Assembly (NCBI GenBank): GCA_021234155.1
Contig: JAJEKV010000024.1
Location: 14,856,913-14,920,912, forward strand
Direction: 5' to 3'
Origin: Isoetes taiwanensis
Lineage: Eukaryota > Streptophyta > Lycopodiopsida > Isoetales > Isoetaceae
DNA length: 64,000 nucleotides
A model generated the notes under the pieces. The model was not told the DNA's origin. It did not search any database and saw only the letters and a list, made by a program, of their open reading frames with translations. Both the position numbers and the translations under genes were made by a program. Numbering within the stretch: position 1 is the stretch's first letter; each line of letters starts with the position of its first letter. This document shows, in pieces, positions 57,901 to 64,000 of this stretch.

Positions 57901-60900
57901 TAAGTCAGAGAGAATTTCTGCTTAACATAATGTACAAGCTTTTGCTAGTTGACAAAAGCTCAGTGCTTTGTCAGAATAATCCTTCTTTTCATTTCTTCAT
58001 TGAGTCGTCCTTTTTCTTTTTAGAATTTGGCAACACTCATGGGCTCAGTTCAAAAGACTATGTTACAACACTGAGCCAGAAATGCAAAGCTCTGTTACTT
58101 GTTCCATTCCTTGCAACTGTTAGTGATGAAGTATGTGGTCGTCTTGTTGAAACTTTAACACGACTTGTGACCAATCATCTTTTAGTAGAAGATGCAGAAC
58201 TTCCCTCAGGGTCAAATCTTAGAGCAAACTTTTTGCAGCTGTTGGACACTCTACTTAAATGTATCACTGCAGCTTCTAAAGTTGGGTTCCTTGAAGTTCT
58301 TTTCCCTTTGCTGCAAAATCCGAAAAAAATTACCTTCAAACCAATTCTTCAGGCATTGGAAGATATTGCTGGCAACATTGAAGAGACTTTGCCTGCTTTT
58401 ACAATGTGTCTACAACTATTACATGACTCTTCAAAACTTCCAAGACTAAGAAGATCTGTAATTGATAATTTCTTTGTACCTTTAGTACATTCTTCATCCA
58501 TTGACTTTGTTGTAATGTGGTATGCTGAGCACATTGGTCATATTGTGGATTTGATTTCTAAACCTATAGATCATGATGCGATGGACAGAGAGAGTGAAGA
58601 AGAAGAGATTCAAGTTAGGATTTCTCATTATACCATCATAGATGTTCTATTTATGAAGGTTGACGGGCAAATTATAAAAGAGAAGCTCAGTCCGCTTGTT
58701 TCTAATCAGCAGTTTATGAAACTGGCATCAAATGAATCTCGTGCGAAAAATGATCCCGTGCTGTATCGATTTCCAGAGAATGTTATTCTTTGGCGGGATT
58801 TACATGTTTCTGCATATAGTTGCCTTGCATCTGTGATGATGAGAACACAGGAGCAAGAAAAACTATTTACTATTCTCTTTAAAGATTATGCTGGTAATCC
58901 TCTGTGGCAACATTTGATTGACTGTACAAAGGTGTATAAGGAATTTCCAGTTGAGACTTCTCGGTCTCAGATGTTTAGTGACGTTGTCAAAGGCATAAGA
59001 TTGGAGTCCAAATCCAGAAGAAAAGTCTCAACGGATATATCCCAGGCTCTTTCTACACAGTATGTCATGGGTACAACTCTTAGCCAGGAACCTTCTCTTA
59101 TAAGCAGCTTTGTTGGACACAGAAACGAGGATGAAACAAAATCTGATATGTCTCCAGGAAGTGGAAAGGACATCTCATTATCTGATGATGTTAGGAATAA
59201 TGAAGAAAAGAAGGTTATCGAAATAGTTGCACTGGATAAAGATGAATTTGATCAGAACCCATGTATGGGTGTTGTCTTAAAAGTAATTGAGCACTTGTAT
59301 CTGAAGTTTCTAACCAGAAATGCTCTAGCCCAGCAAATGCCCGAATGGGTTAGATCTTTTTGTGCTACACTTGAGAATACCGCCACGCCAGTCAATGTTC
59401 GCCTTTTCCTTGCAAAGGTAGTGACAAAATCGAGCAAAATATTTGCGTCATATGCAGACAAGGTATATCCACCATTAGTTCAGACCATTATTGACAATCC
59501 TCACACGACTGGTGGGTGCTGTTTCCACTACCTGCTTCGGGACATCTGCATTGTAGTTTTACAGTGGAAGATCATCAGCCCTGACACCTGCATTTCATCC
59601 AGGTTCATCAATTACTTAATAACAGTTTCTGTGCATGAATCACGACAGGTTTTGCGTGAAAACATAGAGATTGTAAAGGCCTATCTGGAGAGTTGGAAGG
59701 ACCACCTTTGTATAGACAAATCAGTGATCTTAAACTATGTACGGGCGGGAGGTATTAATTTGAGTGCTGCTGATAAGCAGTTTGTAGCTCAGAGATTAGC
59801 TAGCTTGCAGGTTATTGGTGCTATAGCATCATTGGAGACATCAATATACACGGCTTTTGAGAAGATATCAATTTCAAGGGAGACACTTCATGAGGTATTG
59901 CTCTTAAACGTGAAGTCTAAAGTGAAGGATGTCAGCAAAGCCTCTGCAGAACTGCTTGGATTGGTGTTCAAGGAAAGAGATAAAGAGGTAGCTGATCCCG
60001 GTTTTGATTTATTGAAAACAAATTTGAGGCAACATTTAATGAACTTGCAAAGGGCCGGAGACTATGGCCAGTGCTTGATAATATTTGAACGTATTACCTT
60101 GCACTGCCCAGCTCTGCTTGAAAGTTACATCTTTTTAGTTGTTGACTTGCTTCCTCATTTGCATGGGGTCTTCAAAACAATTGTACTGGATGTTTTCCTG
60201 CGTCATCCAATTTCTGTGTGCAACCATTTTAGCATGGTAATGCCATTTCTCTCCAAGGTGTTTGTGCATAGAGATGAGTCTGCACAAATAAAATCCTTAA
60301 AAATTGTGTTGGAATTAATAAAGTCTCTAAGTGAGCAAGACATTTCTGATAAACTTCTTCCGGTACTGTCTGAATCATTTAAAAAGCATGACAGCAGAGA
60401 TTGCAGGCTCCTTTTTCTTGAAGTGCTCATATTTCTTTATAATACAAGGAAGATGATTTCAAACAAGTTTATCAAGGACATTCTTTTATCTACTTTATGT
60501 GACACTTCAGACATTGTAAGGGAAGCTTCAATAGTGTTTTGGGACTTACAGTTGCACGAGAGTTTTTTTCACCGTTTTAATCAAATGATAGTCGAGATGT
60601 ATAATCCAGAGGTCGAACCATCTTGGACTCAGTTCTCAGTTGTGTTGTTGCTAAAGGTAAGATTCTTTGATGCAGAGGAAGTTGTAAGGACTTGTTTTTA
60701 TTAGAAATGGTTCTAATCAAAGTTTATGTATGACATTACACAGCTCTGTGAAAGGTCTGTCGATTATAAGAGACCAATCTTTAATGCACCCCTATCTAAT
60801 TGTGAGTTTTATGAACAAAAGTTAGACACATCATGGCTGCGTGGTAGTCTTCCAATGACACCACTTTTTTCTGAGACCCAGGGAACACAAAAAGCATCAT

Positions 60901-63900
60901 TAAAACCGGAAATTGGCAATATGGAAGCAGGAATGATACGTGCAACAGTAACAGTTTCACCATCGTTTACACTTGGATATGGTGATAGGTCAAGTGGTTC
61001 TTTCTCTGTGCCTTTATCTTTGCATGCATCAGAATCAACATCAGTTGAAGATCTCAGCAGCAGAATGCTTGTTGATCCTGTAACAAAATTTAAACGGCGC
61101 ATTTATCGTCCTACTGCTGGGCATTCACAGAACATAAGGGGTATATTAAATGCTAACAGAAGAAAAGAGGCTCGCCTTGTGCAGCAGGCTTCAGACCGTG
61201 CAAATAAAGTGAAGATTTTGAGGCATTATCGTACTGGTCAGTTGTGTTCTTGGTTTGATCTACTTTTGAAACTTCAGATCTTTAACTGATATGAAGCATC
61301 CTTTACAGGTGAGCTTCCAGATATTGAAATTAACCATGAAGATATTATTGTCCCTATGACAGCTCTAGCAGAGAAGGACAAAACATTTTCTAGACTTCTG
61401 CTTGTTTTGCTCTTTCAGAGTATGGATGCAGATTCTCGTGATGGAGCAGACGGTAGTTTCCGATTGTCGAGAAAGCAGGGCATTGAAGCAGCATTTGAAA
61501 AGACTCATGGTGACATTGTTTTTGTTGGTTCTCTTCAATCGTTGTGTATAAAAGACAGCCAGTGTTGGATAAATCCTAAACTTGTTGGTTCTACAAGTTT
61601 AAAATCTTTCAATTTCCATGTGGGCATTGAACTCTTAGAAAATTTAATCCTTTATGCCACTGCTCCCGAAATTCTTCAAGGAACTTCGAAGAGACAAAAG
61701 AGATCTGATATACCTTCGCACAAAGAATCATTAGATGAGGCCTGGTTAGAACTTGCTCGCCTTTATAGTGCTCTTGGAGAAAATGATTTTGTTCTTTCTA
61801 TCTATATGAAGCATCTTACTACACAGTCTATTACACATGATGCACTGCAAGCGGAGCTCAGAGGGGAGTCTGACTGGGCGTTGTTGCTTTATGATAAAGC
61901 CATCGAGCAGTTAAATTCGTCTGTCATTCAAGGTGCAAGAGTCTTATCCATAATGACTTTTTGATTGGGATAATAATATGTTGAAGTGGCTTGATTTGTA
62001 TTGTGAAATATGTAATTGTGTAGGATCTATTACTGCAAGAATGCATGGAAAGTAGTTTCTTGTACTTCAGTTAGTTTGTTACTCTGATTCCGTAAATTTT
62101 TGAGCTGCATATTCTCACACGATATAATTAACCTTCCCTCCCATCCGCTTATTTACGGCTTTTTCACGTGTCCAAATTTGTTCCTCTCTCCTTTATTTAC
62201 ACGATTGTGGTATAACTTGGGATTAATTTTGTTCTTTCGGCATATGCTGAGATTTTTGTCCTGTTCTTTCTAACAGCTCATCCAGGTTGAAAACATCACA
62301 ATTCGTTCTCTGATGGTTTATAAATTTGTAGGTTTGCCTGGCAGCATTTCAAAGATTGAAGAAGAATTATGGTATAATGAACGTCTCAAGTGTTTAGCTG
62401 AGCTAAATAGGTGGGGTGAAGTAATGGAAGATACCTTATTGCAACTGCAATCAGAAGATTCAGGCGAATATAATTTCGGGCATCTGTGGCATCCAAGTGT
62501 GCATGACCCATATCTTAGGTTATTTATAAAGGGAACACTGAAGGTTCCAGCATACCATTCATTTCTTCGTGAATTTCTGCGATCTTCAGTTGAAGATGCT
62601 TCTAAGAGAGATACTCTATTCGAAAATTTTGGTAGTGAAATTGCGTCCTTAGCAATCCTTAACGATGAAACTGATCAAGCTCGATTTTATATATCTGAAT
62701 GCTATCGATATTTTCGAAAAAGATGGAGTACTTTGCATCCTTTAGCTGTTGCTGCACGCCATTTTCATATAAGGCACCTCCAAAAAATATTTGAAATGGA
62801 TGAATTTGTCAACTGTATACAAGGTGACACAACAGAGGATTTTGCCAGGTATATTCCTCAAAGCACAAAAACTCAAAGGGTCGACTGTAGACATTAATAG
62901 ATATCGTCTTTGAAACGTCTAGGGATGAGAAAATATACTGCTAACTTTGTGGTTTTCAGGAATCCCTTTCATGCTGCTCAAAAGAAGCAGTTGTTTCAGA
63001 TGTTAAGATTTGTAGGCCTCTTAAATGAACTCAATTGGGTTGTAATGATCCGAGGCAAGATATCTTTGTAGTCGTTGATTTGATTTTTGAAGTTTTTGTT
63101 AATCTATTTCATTTGGTTAGGATAGAACCAGGTGACCTATGATAATGTTGACACTGTTCCGCTTCATTTCATTTCCCTCTTCTTTAAAGGACGCGCTGCA
63201 ATGCACTGGTTTTTTATGTAAATAACCTATATAAAGTAAGAGTATTCTTGAAAGATGATGTTCTCTTCAAACATATCAATGACCACAGAGTTTCTCACAT
63301 TTCTTGAGGACAGATCAAGGATACCTAAATGCACTTTGAAAGGTCTTAAAGCAAAGCACTTATTCTCATCATAAAATTAATCTCAGTTTGTGTGCTTCCG
63401 AGCGTTCTAAATTTTGAGCATTGTTTCATGACTATTCTCTGCAAATTTCAGACTTTCTCTTCAGTGGGAGCATAGGTGGCCCTCGTCAAATTGGGATGAT
63501 ATTGAAGTTTGGGATGACATACTGCAAAATCGTCTTATGTTCTTCCATAAGTTTCAAGTCATCAGCAAGAAAATTTTGAAGGAGGAATCTAAGGTATCTC
63601 TATTTATAAGTCAACTGGATGTTAGGAGAGGAAACTACTTTCGAAACGCTGCAAAGGGAGCTGCAAAACAGGGGTCCTTTATTGTTGCCCAGGTTAGTTG
63701 AAATTGCAAGTGCATTGCATAAGTTGGATATTTATGAGAAGCAAGGCAGCAAATTTTGTTATTACTTCCACAGCGATTTATTATCCTGCCATGTAACTTT
63801 TCTCCAGCTAAAAAAATTGTTTCCTGATGCAGAAATATATGAATGAGTACATGGCTATACATCAAGGGTTCACCAACAAATCTGAATTTGATAGTGACTT

Positions 63901-64000
63901 CTTTAAAGAACTTGTTAAGCTCCGTTGTCGCCAAGCGTCCAGAGTAGTAATGCGCGACATAAAAGAGGCAACTGCAATGATGGAACAGGTTTTGTCATCT
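43176..64000 (+). CDS. PRKDC: DNA-dependent protein kinase catalytic subunit (DNA-PKcs), 5' 30 exons, 3' end off window
   Basis: DNA-PKcs is a giant PI3K-like kinase that is recruited by Ku to DNA ends and drives non-homologous end joining in the nucleus. Thirty exons join in phase into 3,209 codons with no internal stop; human DNA-PKcs has 4,128. Human-like blocks appear in order: MIGQKVIPY, the AGLRLL turn, LPLISGFYKIL, LGSS-type HEAT segments, NVRLFLAKVV, TPLFSETQGTQ, the FAT-entry GELPDIEI, and NWDDIEVWDDIL. These separate it from ATM, ATR, TOR, SMG1 and TRRAP. N-HEAT, M-HEAT and part of FAT are present; kinase and FATC lie beyond 64000. The ATG at 43176 is the first in frame and has G at -3 and +4. 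It looks functional. Confidence 0.9.
46683..47160. repeat. Tandem duplication within intron 12
   Basis: Two diverged copies follow each other in intron 12 (46319-47199): both contain ACCTTCTCTAATGGTTT, AGAAACTCAAATTGAA, AGATAGGCAGCACA and AGCCAGATTACCGGGAAA, about 205 bases apart, and both end with AGT(A)CTATAT..TTATATGTTA and GTGGCAGTAA. No coding sequence is involved. Confidence 0.75.
47920..48029 (+). other. U12-type AT-AC intron (DNA-PKcs intron 15)
   Basis: The intron starts ATATCCTTT, an exact match to the U12 AT-AC 5' splice consensus, and ends AC. TCTTTAAC at 48012-48019 fits the U12 branch-site consensus, with its A 11-12 bases before the end. Length is 110 bases. Removing it joins ...IGLR to YSPIATVAIDALERW, which aligns without gaps to human GLSYTPLAEVGLNALEEW. 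No GT-AG choice in this segment gives that reading. Confidence 0.9.
49668..52096 (+). mobile_element. LINE with (TTA)n tail, nested in the copia fragment
   Basis: The insertion splits copia RNase H exactly between STAEAEY and IGLAVWQ. The 3' end is a TTA array (52078-52096). TATATT lies at both edges (about 49662 and in ATTATATTCAGC near 52093) and may be the target-site duplication. The copy lacks the endonuclease domain, so it is 5'-truncated. It lies in the same orientation as the DNA-PKcs gene. Confidence 0.75.
49678..52035 (+). CDS. LINE reverse transcriptase, long uninterrupted frame
   Basis: The polymerase copies LINE RNA at nicked target DNA. The frame stays open for about 785 codons: NTWWDTEC linker, NYRTIMVGSVYSKLL, CQAGFRKMHNTLDH, FIDFSKAFDTV (catalytic Asp), GVRQGCPLSPTLFGLYIDEL, LYADDVVLL (catalytic Asp pair), KYLGLEFSSDYKW and a terminal zinc finger (CLLC...EEHTFLAC). 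No stop or frameshift is seen, unlike the copy at 13.3-15.6 kb, so it is the youngest. It has no natural start codon because the 5' part, with the endonuclease, is missing; an upstream frame in copia DNA runs into it by chance. It lies within an intron and is probably not expressed on its own. Confidence 0.8.
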   Translation, partial: RAKPKLKLDYTKRKAFQRCLDQTLSHVSWSGKLEADSALLTETVMKAAGHCFGYTKPRKAGKPCNTWWDTECSIARSRLPKGVKVKPKWYKLLIRGKKRAYEAKRQEDLCNWLHKHPKSFWNKIRGPVVHHQLKEEDLLQLVRSLYYYEGAAKMESVDVYEDIFTVAEVDLALEHLKNGKAADLEGMSAELLKWGGEMLLQVLTDQLNAAVKQGLPNSWQSNKIVPVYKSGIKTDARNYRTIMVGSVYSKLLGCLLERKLSTWAETNEKRAPCQAGFRKMHNTLDHALTLRVLIEKAKRPGKALFLAFIDFSKAFDTVPRDELGNRMKEIGVPTALMGAVSQLYKEVRTRLADNPCEIHSTIGVRQGCPLSPTLFGLYIDELQQWMEQKGLLGTQLGDYVIQLLLYADDVVLLAESPMRLQVHLQTLSEFCLARKMKVNLSKSKIMVYGTIQRPQFTYNGELLETVSYYKYLGLEFSSDYKWKECIKKRVAGGKTALYGMLRRCRKASLQEWKLKKMLFKTLVQTVALYGAPVWGPALSKGLWKQVECIQKIFLQEELGIKQQIPYPIMLAEAGLLPLEAEALVQTIVFVNRLSTLDDNRLPRKAMEESAHTGWYRDVLEWAASWGIDEANWPDSELSVRDTVQLRVMERIWAEPGTKMTYYMTEVNPMLVYSDQAYLSASIPRSLRQTIARYRTGSHRLQIEVGRWTGIPREERLCLLCTDGVVEDEEHTFLACTAYTDIRNSFDIRLNSFHSLLDIDPRKLGCYLKKIELHRLFLTQLRSNNM
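53462..56484 (+). CDS. PRKDC: DNA-PKcs exons 19-23 (residues 944-1178)
   Basis: Exons: 53462-53530, 53620-53762, 54895-54958, 55774-55990, 56272-56484. They give [79 protein letters not shown] and TIKQINKAIDGI, each aligning in order with the human HEAT region after residue 950 (LLEAILDGIVD, FKRLGASLAF, GTIQQCCDAID). Intron 20 (1.13 kb) and intron 21 (0.8 kb) hold no recognised element. All splice sites are GT-AG. Confidence 0.85.
56647..60656 (+). CDS. PRKDC: DNA-PKcs exon 24, a 4-kb exon (residues 1179-2515)
   Basis: This exon runs 4,010 bases without a stop from the acceptor TTTTTACAG to the donor GTAAGA. It encodes most of the middle HEAT (M-HEAT or circular cradle) region: NLVLESEF-like helices, PLLQNPKKITFKPILQALEDI, LFKDYAGNPLWQHLID, an acidic linker (EDETKSDMSPG), NVRLFLAKVVTKSSKIF, VLRENIEIVKAYLESWKDHL and VFKTIVLDVFL, all in the human order. 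Around 59040-59093 a Ser/Thr-rich linker holds SQ, TQ and SQEP sites where the human PQR autophosphorylation cluster lies. Other exons average under 200 bases, so its size is unusual. Confidence 0.9.
60744..61932 (+). CDS. PRKDC: DNA-PKcs exons 25-26 (ABCDE region and FAT entry, residues 2516-2887)
   Basis: Exons 60744-61236 and 61309-61932. Exon 25 holds APLSNCEFYEQ and MTPLFSETQGTQ (human HPLSECEFQEY and LTPMFVETQASQ), so the threonine at residue 2560 (codon 60876) corresponds to human Thr2609. IRATVTVSPSFTLGYGDRSS follows where human has the Thr2638 and Thr2647 TQ sites, which lack Gln here. A basic stretch (KRRIYRP, NRRKEARLVQQ) precedes HYRTGELPDIEINHEDIIVPMTAL, split by intron 25, matching the human [23 protein letters not shown] at the start of FAT. 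Confidence 0.9.
62332..64000 (+). CDS. PRKDC: DNA-PKcs exons 27-30 (FAT domain, residues 2888-3209, open at the window end)
   Basis: Exons 62332-62848, 62960-63011, 63465-63692 and 63833-64000 (cut by the window). FAT is the helical solenoid that clamps the kinase domain. Exon 27 gives WYNERLKCLAELNRWGEV and DQARFYISECYRYF (human DRAKYYIQNG). Exons 28-29 join LFQMLRF to WEHRWPSSNWDDIEVWDDIL, aligned without gaps to the human [21 protein letters not shown] region; this required the GTAGGC donor at 63012 and the CTTCAG acceptor at 63464. Exon 29 then runs on through an apparent GTATCT donor at 63594 in the same frame. Confidence 0.85.

Noticed and set aside
62960-63070. A second AT-AC intron starting ATATCTTTG after exon 28
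   Set aside because: No U12 branch site or AC acceptor lies at the right place; the GTAGGC donor at 63012 with the CAG acceptor at 63464 restores the human-like alignment.
43176-64000. Identification as ATM, ATR, SMG1, TOR or TRRAP
   Set aside because: The NVRLFLAK, SETQGTQ, GELPDI and NWDDIEVWDDI blocks in this order are specific to DNA-PKcs.
1-64000. CRISPR arrays, rRNA genes, bacterial operons
   Set aside because: No evenly spaced identical repeats with unique spacers, no rRNA-like sequence, and the gene structures are eukaryotic.

Overview
This is plant nuclear DNA: intron-rich, AT-rich, and mostly transposable elements. The elements are plant L1 LINEs with a DUF4283-type ORF1, a second LINE family with short-repeat 3' tails, a chromodomain Ty3/gypsy element, a Ty1/copia fragment, a hAT fragment, LTRs primed by initiator-tRNA-Met and a tRNA-derived SINE head. 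One host gene is clear: a large, apparently intact homologue of DNA-PKcs (PRKDC), a kinase absent from Arabidopsis. Together these suggest a non-flowering land plant, possibly a fern or lycophyte. That taxonomic reading is inference.

Layout. 1-1962: 5' end of a minus-strand LTR retrotransposon that runs off the window (LTR 404-1962, primer-binding site at 391-403). 3085-3255: a 57-bp x3 minisatellite. 5181-5710: a truncated LINE 3' end. 7395 to about 18.1 kb: a minus-strand L1 LINE (ORF2 7502-11406, ORF1 12165-18000), broken by a plus-strand LINE (13.32-15.72 kb) and by a tiny L1 3' end (9430-9547). 18.2-23.2 kb: SINE head, dead gypsy gag, LINE endonuclease fragment, LINE 3' fragment and a second copy of the first LTR. 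26894-28877: a 1-kb tandem duplication. 29815-30336: a TRANK1-like helicase/TPR pseudogene fragment. 32025-36836: a decayed chromovirus. 36880-37532: a charged reading frame beginning like histone H3. 37725-38248: hAT transposase C-terminus. 40080-42290: a minus-strand gene for a Crypton/DUF3504-type tyrosine recombinase. 43176-64000 and beyond: the DNA-PKcs gene.

The DNA-PKcs model has 30 exons whose phases join without a break into 3,209 codons, ending in the FAT domain at the window edge. The kinase domain lies outside. Exon 24 alone is 4 kb. Intron 15 has AT-AC, U12-type ends, and intron 18 carries an antisense copia fragment with a LINE nested in it. DNA-PKcs and the recombinase gene are divergent, about 0.9 kb apart. 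Between them lie a degenerate GC-rich repeat, three evenly spaced CCACGTC boxes and a 45-bp-arm palindrome.

Exon joins were read by eye from splice signals and protein similarity recalled for the families; no alignment or transcript data were available.
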